A DNA stretch of 64,000 bases, taken from positions 242,885,889-242,949,888 of the forward strand of contig OV050030.1 in NCBI GenBank assembly GCA_920105625.2, written 5' to 3'. The position numbers were made by a program, and so were the translations under genes. Every line of letters starts with the position of its first letter. Position 1 is the stretch's first letter. The stretch is from Clusia tigrina. Its lineage: Eukaryota > Arthropoda > Insecta > Diptera > Clusiidae. Shown piece by piece: positions 48,679 through 62,600 of the stretch. Below the pieces are notes generated by a model. It did no database searches. It saw only the letters and a program-made list of their open reading frames with translations, and was not told the DNA's origin.

Positions 48679-51600
48679 GGACGTACCGTATAGAAGTTAG
48701 GGCCATTTGAAGTTTTATCAGTGTTTGATTTGGGACTCAAGGGTAGCATAGCTTTGAGCGATATCTTAAATTGACAAGAGGCTCGAGTACTTTATTGTTA
48801 CAAAATTTCAAGGTTTTATGACGCTCCAGTAAAAAGTTACAAGCATTTGTATGTTGCAACTTTGATAGGTGTAGGACGTACCATATAGAAGTTAGGGCCA
48901 TTTGAAGTTTTATCAGTGTTTGATTTGGGACTCAAGGGTAGTATAGCTTTGAGCGATAGTTTAAATTGACAAGAGGCTCAAATACTTTATTGTTACAAAA
49001 TTTCAAAGTTTTATGACGCTCCCGTAAAAAGTTACAGGCATTTGTATGTTGCAAACTTTGATAGGTGTAGGACGTACCGTATAGAAGTTAGGGCCATTTG
49101 AAGTTTTATCAGTGTTTGATTTGGGACTCAAGGGTAGCATAGCTTTGAGCGATAGCTTAAATTGGCAAGAGGCTCGAGTACTTTATTGTTACAAAATTCC
49201 AAGGTTTTATGACGCTCCAGTAAAAAGTTACAAGCATTTGTAAACTTTGATAGGTGTAGGACGTACCGTATAGAAGTTAGGGCCATTTGAAGTTTTATCA
49301 GTGTTTGATTTGGGATTCAAGGGTAGCGTAGCTTTGAGCGATAGCTTAAATTGACAAGAGGCTCAAGTACTTTATTGTTACAAAATTTCAACGTTTTATG
49401 ACGCACCAGTAAAAAGTTACAAGCATTTGTATGTAGCAAACTTTGATAGGTGTAGGATGCACCATATAGAAGTTAGGGCCATTTGATGTTTTATCAGTGT
49501 TTGATTTGGGACTCAAGGGTAGCATAGATTTGAGCGATAGCTTAAATTGACAAGAGGCTCCAGTATTTTATTGTTACAAAATTTCAAGGTTTTATGACGC
49601 TCCAGTAAAAAGTTACAAGCATTTGTATGTAGCAAACTTTGATAGGTGTAGGACGTACCGTATAGAAGTTAGGGCCATTTGAAGTTTTATCACTGTTTGA
49701 TTTGGGACTCAAGGGTATCATAGCTTTAAGCGATATCTTAAGTTGACAAGAGGCTCGAGTACTTTATTGTTACAAAATTTCAAGGTTTTATGACGCTCCG
49801 GTATAAAGTTACAAGCAGTTGTATGTTGCAAACTTTGATAGGTGTAGGACGTACCGTATAGAAGTTAGGGCCATTTGAAGTTTTATCAGTGTTTGATTTG
49901 GGACTCAAGGGTAGCATAGCTTCGAGCGATAGCTTAAATTGACAAGAGGCTCGAGTACTTTATTGTTACAAAATTTCAAGGTTTTATGACGCTCCAGTAA
50001 AAAGTTACAGGCATTTGTATGTTGCAAACTTTGATAGGTGTGGGACGTTCCGTATAGAAGTTAGGGCCATTTGAAGTTTTATCAATGTTTGATTTGGGAC
50101 TCAAGGGTAGCATAGCTTTGAGCGATATCTTAAATTGACAAGAGGCTCGAGTACTTTATTGTTACAAAATTTCAAGGTTTTATGACGCTCCAGTACAAAG
50201 TTACAAGCACTTGTATGTTGCAACTTTGATAGGTGTAGGACGTACCATATAGAAGTTAGGGCCATTTGAAGTTTTATTAGTGTTTGATTTGGGACTCAAG
50301 TGTAGCATAGCTTTGAGCGATAGTTTAAATTGACAAGAGGCTCAAATACTTTATTGTTACAAAATTTCAAAGTTTTATGACGCTGCAGTAAAAAGTTACA
50401 GGCATTTGTATGTTGCAAACTTTGATAGGTGTAGGACGTACCGTATAGAAGTTAGGGCCATTTGAAGTTTTATCAGTGTTTGATTTGGGACTCAAGGGTA
50501 GCATAGCTTTGAGCGATAGCTTAAATTGACAAGAGGCTCGAGTACTTTATTGTTACAAAATTTCAAGGTTTTATGACGGTCCATTAAAAAGTTACAAGCA
50601 TTTGTATGTTGCAAACTTTGATAGGTATAGGACGTACGTTATAGAAGTTAGGGCCATTTGAAGTTTTATCAGTGTTTGATTTAGGACGCAAGGGTAGCAT
50701 AGCTTTGAGCGATAGCGTAAATTGACAAGAGGCTTTATTGTTACGAGTACTTTATTGTTACAAAATTTCAAGGATTTATGACGCTCCAGTAAAAAGTTAC
50801 AAGCATTTGTATGTTGCAAACTTTGATAGGTGTAGGACGTACCGTATAGAAGTTAGGGCCATTTGAAGTTTTATCAGTGATTGATTTGGGACTCAAGGGT
50901 AGCATAGCTTTGAGCGATAGCTTAAATTGGCAAGAGGCTCGAGTACTTTATTGTTACAAAATTTGAAGGTTTTATGACGCTCCAGTAAAAAGTTACAAGC
51001 ATTTGTATGTTGCAAACTTTCATAGGTGTAGGAGGTACCGTATAGAAGTTAGGGCCATTTGAAGTTTTATCAGTGTTTGATTTGGGACTCAAGGTTAACA
51101 TAGCTTTGAGCGATAGCTTAAATTGACAAGAGGCTCGAGTACTTTATTGTTACAAAATTTCAAGGTTTTATGACGCTCCAGTAAAAAGTTACAAGCATTT
51201 GTATGTTGAGAATTTTGATAGGTACAGGATGCACCGTATAGAAGTTAGGGCCATTTGAATTTTATCAGTGTTTGATTTGGGACTCAAGGTTAGCATAGCT
51301 TTGAGCGATAGCTTAAATTGACAAGAGGCCCAAGTACTTTATTGTTACAAAATTTTAACGTTTTATGACGCTCCAGTAAAAAGTTACAGGCATTTGTATG
51401 TTGCAAACTTTGATAGGTGTAGGACGTACCGTATAGAAGTTAGGGCCAATTGAAGTTTTATCAGTGTTTGATTTGGGACTCAAGGCTAGCATAGCTTTGA
51501 GCGATAGCTTAAATTGACAAAAGGCTCGAGTACTTTATTGTTACAAAATTTCAATGTTTTATGACGCTCCAGTAAAAAGTTACATTTGTATGTTGCAAAC

Positions 51601-54600
51601 TTTGATAGGTGTAGGACGTACCGTATAGAAGTTAGGGCCATTTGAAGTTTTATCAGTGTTTGATTTGGGACTCAAGGGTAGCATAGCTTTAAGCGATATC
51701 TTAAATTGACAAGAGGCTCGAGTACTTTATTGTTACAAAATGTCAAGGTTTTATGACGCTCCAGTATAAAGTTACAAGCATTTGTATGTTGCAAACTTTG
51801 ATAGGTGTAGGACGTACCGTATAGAAGTTAGGGCCATTTGATGTTTTATCAGTGTTTGATTTGGGACTCAAGGGTAGCATTGCTTTGAGCGATAGCTTAC
51901 ATTGACAAGAGGCTCGAGTACTTCATTGTTACAAAATTTCAGTGTTTTATGACTCTCCAGTAAAAACTTACAAGCATATGTATGTTGCAAACTTAGACAG
52001 GTGTAGGATGATCGTATAGAAGTTAGGGCCATTGGAAGTTTTATCAGTGTTTGATTTTGGACTCAAGGGTAGCATAGCTTTGAGCGATAGCTTAGATTGA
52101 CAAGAGGCTCGAGTACTTTATTGTTACAAAATTTCAAGGTTTTATGACGGTCCATTAAAAAGTTACAAGCATTTGTATGTTGCAAACTTTGATAGGTATA
52201 GGACGTACCGTATAGAAGTTAGGGCCATTTGAAGTTTTATCAGTGTTTGATTTAGGACGCAAGGGTAGCATAGCTTTGAGCGATAGCGTAAATTGACAAG
52301 AGGCTCGAGTACTTTATTGTTACAAAATTTCAAGGATTTATGACGCTCCAGTAAAAAGTTACAAGCATTTGTATGTTGCAAACTTTCATAGGTGTAGGAT
52401 GCACCGAACAAAATTTCAAGGTTTTATGACGCTCCGGTATAAAGTGACAAGCAGCAATGTTGCAAACTTTGATAGGTGTAGGACGTGCCGTATAGAAGTT
52501 AGGGCCATTTGAAGTTTTATCAGTGTTTGATTTGGGACTCAAGGGTAGCATAGCTTTGAGCGATAGCGTAAATTGACAAGAGGCTCGAGTACTTTATTGT
52601 TACAAAATTTCAAGGCTTTATGACGCTCCAGTAAAAAGTTACAAGCATTTGTATGTTGCAAACTTTGATAGGTATAGGATGCACCGTATAGAAGTTAGGG
52701 CCATTTGAAGTTTTATCAGTGTTTGATTTGGGACTCAAGGGTAGCATAGCTTTGAGCGATAGCTTAAATTGACAAGAGGCTCGATTACTTTATTGTTACA
52801 AAATTTCAAGGCTTTATGACGCTCCAGTAAAAAGCTACAAGTATTTGTATGTTGCAAACTTTGATAGGTATAGGATGCACCGTATAGAAGTTAGGGCCGT
52901 TTGATGTTTTATCAGTGTTTGATTTGGGACTCAAGGGTAGCATAGATTTGAGCGATAGCTTAAATTGACAAGAGGCTCCAGTACTTTATTGTTACAAAAT
53001 TTCAAGGTTTTATGACGCTCCAGTAAAAAGTTACAAGCATTTGTATGTAGCAAACTTTGATAGGTGTGGGACGTACCGTATAGAAGTTAGGGCCATTTGA
53101 AGTTTTATCACTGTTTGATTTGGGACTCAAGGGTATCATAGCTTTAAGCGATATCTTAAGTTGACAAGAGGCTCGAGTACTTTATTGTTACAAAATTTCA
53201 AGGTTTTATGACGCTCCGGTATAAAGTGACAAGCAGTTGTATGTTGCAAACTTTGATAGGTGTAGGACGTGCCGTATAGAAGTTAGGGCCATTTGAAGTT
53301 TTATCAGTGTTTGATTTGGGAGTCAAGGGTAGCATAGCTTTGAGCGATAGCTTAAATTGACAAGAGGCTCGAGTACTTTATTGTTACAAAATTTCAAGGT
53401 TTTATGACGCTCCAGTAAAAAGTTACAGGCATTTGTATGTTGCAAACTTTGATAGGTGTGGGACGTTCCGTATAGAAGTTAGGGCCATTTGAAGTTTTAT
53501 CAGTGTTTGATGTGGGACTCAAGGGTAGCATAGCTTTGAGCGATATCTTAAACTGACAAGAGGCTCGAGTACTTTATTGTTACAAAATTTCAAGGTTTTA
53601 TGACGCTCCAGTAAAAAGTTACAAGCATTTGTATGTTGCAACTTTGATAGGTGTAGGACGTGCCATATAGAAGTTAGGGCCATTTGAAGTTTTATCAGTG
53701 TTTGATTTGGGACTCAAGGATAGCATAGCTTTGAGCGTTAGTTTAAATTGACAAGAGGCTCAAGTACTTTATTGTTACAAAATTTCAAAGTTTTATGACG
53801 CTCCAGTAAAAAGTTACAGGCATTTGTATGTTGCAAACTTTGATAGGTGTAGGACGTACCGTATAGAAGTTACGGCCATTTGAAGTTTTATCAGTGTTTG
53901 ATTTGGGACTCAAGGGTAGCATAGCTTTGAGCGATATCTTAAATTGACAAGAGGCTCGAGTACTTTATTGTTACAAAATTTCAAGGTTTTATGACGCTCC
54001 AGTAAAAAGTTACAAGCATTTGTATGTTGCAACTTTGATAGGTGTAGGACGTGCCATATAGAAGTTAGGGCCATTTGAAGTTTTATCAGTGTTTGATTTG
54101 GGACTCAAGGATAGCATAGCTTTGAGCGATAGTTTACATTGACAAGAGGCTCAAGTACTTTATTGTTACAAAATTTCAAAGTTTTATGACGCTCCAGTAA
54201 AAAGTTACAGGCATTTGTATGTTGCAAACTTTGATAGGTGTAGGACGTACCGTATAGAAGTTAGGGCCATTTGAAGTTTTATCAGTGTTTGATTTGGGAC
54301 TCAAGGGTAGCATAGCTTTGAGCGATAGCTTAAATTGACAAGAGGCTCGAGTACTTTATTGTTACAAAATTTCAAGGTTTTATGACGCTCCAGTAAAAAG
54401 TTACAGGCATTTGTATGTTGCAAACTTTGATAGGTGTGGGACGTTCCGTATAGAAGTTAGGGCCATTTGAAGTTTTATCAGTGTTTGATTTGGGACTCAA
54501 GGGTAGCATAGCTTTGAGCGATATCTTAAATTGACAAGAGGCTCGAGTACTTTATTGTTACAAAATTTCAAGGTTTTATGACGCTCCAGTAAAAAGTTAC

Positions 54601-56785
54601 AAGCATTTGTATGTTGCAACCTTGATAGGTGTAGGACGTGCCATATAGAAGTTAGGGCCATTTGAAGTTTTATCAGTGTTTGATTTGGGACTCAAGGATA
54701 GCATAGCTTTGAGCGATAGCTTACATTGACAAGAGGCTCGAGTACTTCATTGTTACAAAATTTCAGTGTTTTATGACTCTCCAGTAAAAACTTACAAGCA
54801 TATGTATGTTGCAAACTTTGACAGGTGTAGGATGATCGTATAGAAGTTAGGGCCATTGGAAGTTTTATCAGTGTTTGATTTGGGACTCAAGGGTAGCATA
54901 GCTTTGAGCGATAGCTTAAATTGACAAGAGGCTCGAGTACTTTATTGTTACAAAATTTCAAGGTTTTATGACGGTCCATTAAAAAGTTACAAGCATTTGT
55001 ATGTTGCAAACTTTGATAGGTATAGGACGTACCGTATAGGAGATAGGGCCATTTGAAGTTTTATCAGTGTTTGGTTTAGGACGCAAGGGTAGCATAGCTT
55101 TGAGCGATAGCGTAAATTGACAAGAGGCTCGAGTACTTTATTGTTACAAAATTTCAAGGATTTATGACGCTCCAGTAAAAAGTTACAAGCATTTGTATGT
55201 TGCAAACTTTCATAGGTGTAGGATGCACCGTATAGAAGTTAGGGCCAATTGAAGTTTTATCGGTGTTTGATTTGGGACTCAAGGGTAGCATAGCTTTGAA
55301 CGATAGCTTAAATTGACAAAAGGCTCGAGTACTTTATTGTTACAAAATTTCAATGTTTTATGACGGTCCAGTAAAAAGTTACAAGCATTTGTATGTTGCA
55401 AACTTTGATAGGTGTAGGACGTACCGTATAGAAGTTAGGGCCATTTGAAGTTTTATCAGTGTTTGATTTGGGACTCAAGGGTAGCATAGCTTTAAGCGAT
55501 ATCTTAAATTGACAAGAGGCTCGAGTACTTTATTGTTACAAAATTTCAAGGTTTTATGACGCTCCAGTATAAAGTTACAAGCATTTGTATGTTGCAAACT
55601 TTTATAGGTGTAGGAAGTACCGTATAGAAGTTAGGGCCATTTGAAGTTTTATCAGTGTTTGATTTGGGACTCAAGGGTAGTATAGCTTTGAGCGATTGCT
55701 TACATTGACAAGAGGCTCGAGTACTTCATTGTTACAAAATTTCAGTGTTTTATGACTCTCCAGTAAAAACTTACAAGCATATGTATGTTGCAAACTTTGA
55801 CAGGTGTAGGATGATCGTATAGAAGTTAGGGCCATTGGAAGTTTTATCAGTGTTTGATTTGGGACTCAAGGGTAGCATAGCTTTGAGCGATAGTCTAAAT
55901 TGACAAGAGGCTCGAGTACATTATTGTTACAAAATTTGAAGGTTTAATGACGCTCCAGTAAAAAGTTACAAGCATTTGTATGTTGCAAACTTTGATAGGT
56001 GTAGGATGACCGTATAGAAGTTAGGGCCATTTGAAGTTTTATCAGTGATTGATTTGGGACTCAAGGGTAGCATAGCTTTGAGCAATAGCTTAAATTGACA
56101 AGAGGCTCGAGAACTTTATTGTTACAAAATTTCAAGGTTTTACGACGCTCCAGTAAAAAGTTACAGGCATTTGTATGTTGCAAACTTTGACAGGTGTAGG
56201 ATGACCGTATAGAAGTTAGGGCCATTGGAAGTTTTATCAGTGTTTGATTTGGGACTCAATGGTAGCATAGCTTTGAGCGATAGCTTAAATTGGCAAGAGG
56301 CTCGAGTACTTTATTGTTACAAAATTTCAAGGTTTTATGACGGTCCATTAAAAACTTACAAGCATTTGTATGTTGCAAACTTTGATAGGTGTAGGAGGTA
56401 CCGTATAGAAGTTAGGGCCATTTGAAGTTTTATCAGTGTTTGATTTGGGACTCAAGGTTAGCATAGCTTTGAGCGATAGCTTAAATTGACAAGAGGCTCG
56501 AGTACTTTATTGTTACAAAATTTCAAGGTTTTATGACGCTCCAGTTAGAAGTTACAAGCATTTGTATGTTGAGAACTTTGATAGATAGAGGATGCACCGT
56601 ATAGAAGTTAGGGCCAATTTAAGTTTTATCAGTGTTTGATTTGGGACTCAAGGGTAGCATAGCTTTGAGCGATAGCTTAAATTGACAAGAGGCTCGAGTA
56701 CTTTATTGTTAAAAAATTTCAAGGTTTTATGACGCTCCAGTAAAAAGTTACAGGCATTTGTATGTTGCAAACTTTGATAGGTGTG
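48679..56785. repeat. 8,107-bp higher-order unit, copy 2
   Basis: The offset to copy 1 is 8,106 bp up to about 52,830 and 8,107 bp after it, because copy 1 lost one A in CCAGTAAAAGCTAC near 44,725. By eye I found about ten differences in all, including ACCGTATAG against ACCATATAG near 41,360/49,466, GTAAAAAGTT against GTACAAAGTT near 42,090/50,196, GGGTAGC against GGCTAGC near 43,380/51,486, CGCTCCATT against CGGTCCATT near 44,045/52,151, and CCGTACAAAA against CCGAACAAAA at 44,303/52,409. Identity is therefore around 99.9%. The right-hand breakpoint is ambiguous within about 45 bp. Confidence 0.9.
52392..52472. repeat. Truncated hybrid monomer, 110 bp missing (copy 2)
   Basis: This is the same 110-bp-deleted junction as at 44,303, here reading GGATGCACCGAACAAAATTTC with one substitution at the joint. 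It confirms that the junction existed before the 8.1-kb duplication. Confidence 0.85.
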
Positions 56786-59700
56786 GGACGTACCGTATAG
56801 AAGTTAGGGCCATTTGAAGTTTTATCAGTGATTGATTTGGGACTCAAGGGTAGCATAGCTTTGAGCGATAGCTTAAATTGACAAGAGACTCGAGTACTTT
56901 ATTGTTACAAAATTTCAAGGTTTTATGACGCTCCAGTAAAAAGTTACAAGCATTTGTAAACTTTGATAGGTGTAGGACGTACCGTATAGAAGTTAGGGCC
57001 ATTTGAAGTTTTATCAGTGTTTGATTTGGGACTCAAGGGTAGCATAGCTTTGAGCGATAGCTTAAATTGACAAGAGGCTCGATTACTTTATTGTTACAAA
57101 ATTTCAAGGCTTTATGACGCTCCAGTAAAAAGCTACAAGCATTTGTATGTTGCAAACTTTGATAGGTATAGGATGCACCGTATAGAAGTTAGGGCCATTT
57201 GATGTTTTATCAGTGTTTGATTTGGGACTCAAGGGTAGCATAGATTTGAGCGATAGCTTAAATTGACAAGAGGCTCCAGTACTTTATTGTTACAAAATTT
57301 CAAGGTTTTATGACGCTCCAGTAAAAAGTTACAAGCATTTGTATGTTGCAACTTTGATAGGTGTAGGACGTGCCATATAGAAGTTAGGGCCATTTGAAGT
57401 TTTATCAGTGTTTGATTTGGGACTCAAGGATACCATAGCTTTGAGCCATAGCTTACATTGACAAGAGGCTCGAGTACTTCATTGTTACAAAATTTCAGTG
57501 TTTTATGACTCTCCAGTAAAAACTTACAAGCATATGTATGTTGCAAACTTTGACAGGTGTAGGATGATCGTATAGAAGTTAGGGCCATTGGAAGTTTTAT
57601 CAGTGTTTGATTTGAGACTCAAGGGTAGCATAGCTTTGAGCGATAGCTTATATGGACAAGAGGCTCGAGTACTTTATTGTTACAAAATTTCAAGGTTTTA
57701 TGACGGTCCATTAAAAAGTTACAAGCATTTGTATGTTGCAAACTTTGATAGGTGTAGGACGTACCGTATAGAAGTTAGGGCCATTTGAAGTTTTATCAGT
57801 GTTTGATTTGGGACTCAAGGGTAGCATAGCTTTAAGCGATATCTTAAATTGACAAGAGGCTCGAGTACTTTATTGTTACAAAATTTCAAGGTTTTATGAC
57901 GCTCCAGTATAAAGTTACAAGCATTTGTATGTTGCAAACTTTTATAGGTGTAGGAAGTACCGTATAGAAGTTAGGGCCATTTGAAGTTTTATCAGTGTTT
58001 GATTTGGGACTCAAGGGTAGTATAGCTTTGAGCGATTGCTTACATTGACAAGAGGCTCGAGTACTTCATTGTTACAAAATTTCAGTGTTTTATGACTCTC
58101 CAGTAAAAACTTACAAGCATATGTATGTTGCAAACTTTGACAGGTGTAGGATGATCGTATAGAAGTTAGGGCCATTGGAAGTTTTATCAGTGTTTGATTT
58201 GGGACTCAAGGGTAGCATAGCTTTGAGCGATAGTCTAAATTGACAAGAGGCTCGAGTACATTATTGTTACAAAATTTCAAGGTTTAATGACGCTCCAGTA
58301 AAAAGTTACAAGCATTTGTATGTTGCAAACTTTGATAGGTGTAGGACGTACCGTATAGAAGTTAGGGCCATTTGAAGTTTTATCAGTGATTGATTTGGGA
58401 CTATAGGGTAGCATAGCTTTGAGCAATAGCTTAAATTGACAAGAGGCTCGAGAACTTTATTGTTACAAAATTTCAAGGTTTTACGACGCTCCAGTAAAAA
58501 GTTACAGGCATTTGTATGTTGCAAACTTTGACAGGTGTAGGATGACCGTATAGAAGTTAGGGCCATTGGAAGATTTATCAGTGTTTGATTTGGGACTCAA
58601 TGGTAGCATAGCTTTGAGCGATAGCTTAAATTGGCAAGAGGCTCGAGTACTTTATTGTTACAAAATTTCAAGGTTTTATGACGGTCCATTAAAAACTTAC
58701 AAGCATTTGTATGTTGCAAACTTTGATAGGTGTAGGAGGTACCGTATAGAAGTTAGGGCCATTTGAAGTTTTATCAGTGTTTGATTTGGGACTCAAGGTT
58801 AGCATAGCTTTGAGCGATAGCTTAAATTGACAAGAGGCTCGAGTACTTTATTGTTACAAAATTTCAAGGTTTTATGACGCTCCAGTTAGAAGTTACAAGC
58901 ATTTGTATGTTGAGAACTTTGATAGATAGAGGATGCACTGTATAGAAGTTAGGGCCAATTTAAGTTTTATCAGTGTTTGATTTGGGACTCAAGGGTAGCA
59001 TAGCTTTGAGCGATAGCTTAAATTGACAAGAGGCTCGAGTACTTTATTGTTAAAAAATTTCAAGGTTTTATGACGCTCCAGTAAAAAGTTACAGGCATTT
59101 GTATGTTGCAAACTTTGATAGGTGTGGGACGTACCGTATAGAAGTTAGGGCCATTTGAAGTTTTATCAGTGATTGATTTGGGACTCAAGGGTAGCATAGC
59201 TTTGAGCGATAGCTTAAATTGACAAGAGACTCGAGTACTTTATTGTTACAAAATTTCAAGGTTTTATGACGCTCCAGTAAAAAGTTACAAGCATTTGTAA
59301 ACTTTGATAGGTGTAGGACGTACCGTATAGAAGTTAGGGCCATTTGAAGTTTTATCAGTGTTTGATTTGGGACTCAAGGGTAGCATAGCTTTGAGCGATA
59401 GCGTAAATTGACAAGAGGCTCGAGTACTTTATTGTTACAAAATTTCAAGGCTTTATGACGCTCCAGTAAAAAGTTACAAGCATTTGTATGTTGCAAACTT
59501 TGATAGGTATAGGATGCACCGTATAGAAGTTAGGGCCATTTGAAGTTTTATCAGTGTTTGATTTGGGACTCAAGGGTAGCATAGCTTTGAGCGATAGCTT
59601 AAATTGACAAGAGGCTCGATTACTTTATTGTTACAAAATTTCAAGGCTTTATGACGCTCCAGTAAAAAGCTACAAGCATTTGTATGTTGCAAACTTTGAT

Positions 59701-62600
59701 AGGTATAGGATGCACCGTATAGAAGTTAGGGCCATTTGATGTTTTATCAGTGTTTGATTTGGGACTCAAGGGTAGCATAGATTTGAGCGAGAGCTTAAAT
59801 TGACAAGAGGCTCCAGTACTTTATTGTTACAAAATTTCAAGGTTTTATGACGCTCCAGTAAAAAGTTACAAGCATTTGTATGTTGCAACTTTGATAGGTG
59901 TAGGACGTGCCATATAGAAGTTAGGGCCATTTGAAGTTTTATCAGTGTTTGATTTGGGACTCAAGGATACCATAGCTTTGAGCCATAGCTTACATTGACA
60001 AGAGGCTCGAGTACTTCATTGTTACAAAATTTCAGTGTTTTATGACTCTCCAGTAAAAACTTACAAGCATATGTATGTTGCAAACTTTGACAGGTGTAGG
60101 ATGATCGTATAGAAGTTAGGGCCATTGGAAGTTTTATCAGTGTTTGATTTGAGACTCAAGGGTAGCATAGCTTTGAGCGATAGCTTATATGGACAAGAGG
60201 CTCGAGTACTTTATTGTTACAAAATTTCAAGGTTTTATGACTGTCCATTAAAAAGTTACAAGCATTTGTATGTTGCAAACTTTGATAGGTATAGGACGTA
60301 CCGTATAGAAGTTAGGGCCAATTGAAGTTCTATCAGTGTTTGATTTGGGACTCAAGGGTAGCATAGCTTTGAGCGATAGCTTAAATTGACAAAAGGCTCG
60401 AGTACTTTATTGTTACAAAATTTCAATGTTTTATGACGCTCCAGTAAAAAGTTACAAGCATTTGTATGTTGCAAACTTTGATAGGTGTAGGACGTACCGT
60501 ATAGAAGTAAGGGCCATTTGAAGTTTTATCAGTGTTTGATTTGGGACTCAAGGGTAGCATAGCTTTAAGCGATATCTTAAATTGACAAGAGGCTCGAGTA
60601 CTTTATTGTTACAAAATTTCAAGGTTTTATGACGCTCCAGTATAAAGTTACAAGCATTTGTATGTTGCAAACTTTGATAGGTGTAGGACGTACCGTATAG
60701 AAGTTAGGGCCATTTGAAGTTATATCAGTATTTGATTTAGGACTCAAGGGTAGTATAGCTTTGAGCGATTGCTTACACTGACAAGAGGCTCGAGTACTTC
60801 ATTGTTACAAAATTCCAGTGTTTTATGACTCTCCAGTAAAAACTTACAAGCATATGTATGTTGCAAACTTTGACAGGTGTAGGATGATCGTATAGAAGTT
60901 AGGGCCATTGGAAGTTTTATCAGTGTTTGATTTGGGACTCAAGGGTAGCATAGCTTTGAGCGATAGTCTAAATTGACAAGAGGCTCGAGTACATTATTGT
61001 TACAAAATTTCAAGGTTTTATGACGCTCCAGTAAAAAGTTACAAGCATTTGTATGTTGCAAACTTTGATTGGTGTAGGACGTACCGTATAGAAGTTAGGG
61101 CCATTTGAAGTTTTATCAGTGATCGATTTGGGACTCAAGGGTAGCATAGCTTTGAGCAATAGCTTAAATTGACAAGAGGCTCGAGAACTTTATTGTTACA
61201 AAATTTCAAGGTTTTACGACGCTCCAGTAAAAAGTTACAGGCATTTGTATGTTGCAAACTTTGACTGGTGTAGGATGACCGTATAGAAGTTAGGGCCATT
61301 GGAAGTTTTATCAGTGTTTGATTTGGGACTCAATGGTAGCATAGCTTTGAGCGATAGCTTAAATTGGCAAGAGGCTCGAGTACTTTATTGTTACAAAATT
61401 TCAAGGTTTTATGACGGTCCATTAAAAAGTTACAAGCATTTGTATGTTGCAAACTTTGATAGGTGTAGGAGGTACCGTATAGAAGTTAGGGCCATTTGAA
61501 GTTTTATCAGTGTTTGATTTGGGACTCAAGGTTAGCATAGCTTTGAGCGATAGCTTAAATTGACAAGAGGCTCGAGTACTTTATTGTTACAAAATTTCAA
61601 GGTTTTATGACGCTCCAGTTAGAAGTTACAAGCATTTGTATGTTGAGAACTTTGATAGATATAGGATGCACCGTATAGAAGTTAGGGCCAATTGAAGTTT
61701 TATCAGTGTTTGATTTGGGACTCAAGGGTAGCATAGCTTTGAGCGATAGCTTAAATTGACAAGAGGCTCGAGTACTTTATTGTTAAAAAATTTCAAGGTT
61801 TTATGACGCTCCAGTAAAAACTTACAGGCATTTGTATGTTGCAAACTTTGATAGGTGTGGGACGTACCGTATAGAAGTTAGGGCCATTTGAAGTTTTATC
61901 AGTGATTGATTTGGGACTCAAGGGTATCATAGCTTTGAGCGATAGCTTAAATTGACAAGAGACTCGAGTACTTTATTGTTACAAAATTTCAAGGTTTTAT
62001 GACGCTCCAGTAAAAAGTTACAAGCATTTGTAAACTTTGATAGGTGTAGGACGTACCGTATAGAAGTTAGGGCCATTTGAAGTTTTATCAGTGTTTGATT
62101 TGGGACTCAAGGGTAGCATAGCTTTGAGCGATAGCGTAAATTGACAAGAGGCTCGAGTACTTTGTTACAAAATTTAAAGGCTTTATGACGCTCCAGTAAA
62201 AAGTTACAAGCATTTGTATGTTGCAAACTTTGATAGGTATAGGAAGCACCGTATAGAAGTTAGGGCCATTTGAAGTTTTATCAGTGTTTGATTTGGGACT
62301 CAAGGGTAGCATAGCTTTGAGCGATAGCTTAAATTGACAAGAGGCTCGATTACTTTATTGTTACAAAATTTCAAGGCTTTATGACGGTCCAGTAAAAAGC
62401 TACAAGCATTTGTATGTTGCAAACTTTGATAGGTATAGGATGCACCGTATAGAAGTTAGGGCCATTTGATGTTTTATCAGTGTTTGATTTGGGACTCAAG
62501 GGTAGCATAGATTTGAGCGATAGCTTAAATTGACAAGAGGCTCCAGTACTTTATTGTTACAAAACTTCAAGGTTTTATGACGCTCCAGTAAAAAGTTACA
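56225..62600. repeat. Higher-order repeat, 2,341 then 2,733 bp, about 2.5 copies
   Basis: The GTGTTTGATTTGGGACTCAA monomer with TGGTAGC, AAATTGGCAAG and CGGTCCATTAAAAAC lies at about 56,225, 58,566 and 61,299 (the last with AAAAAG). Spacings are 2,341 bp (12 monomers minus 11) and 2,733 bp (14 monomers minus 11). The second cycle has two extra whole monomers, at about 59,400-59,595 and 60,330-60,525. Shared markers are GATAGATAGAGGATGCAC, TTGTTAAAAAATTTC, GAGACTCGAG, GCATTTGTAAACTTTG (56,951, 59,292, 62,025), AAAAAGCTACAAGC and GGATACCATAGC. The third cycle diverges after about 62,600. Confidence 0.8.

Noticed and set aside
40573..56785. The 8.1-kb duplication as a pure assembly error
   Set aside because: Private substitutions and a one-base indel distinguish the copies, which favours real duplication. 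Without reads an artefact cannot be excluded, so this is noted as a check rather than a conclusion.
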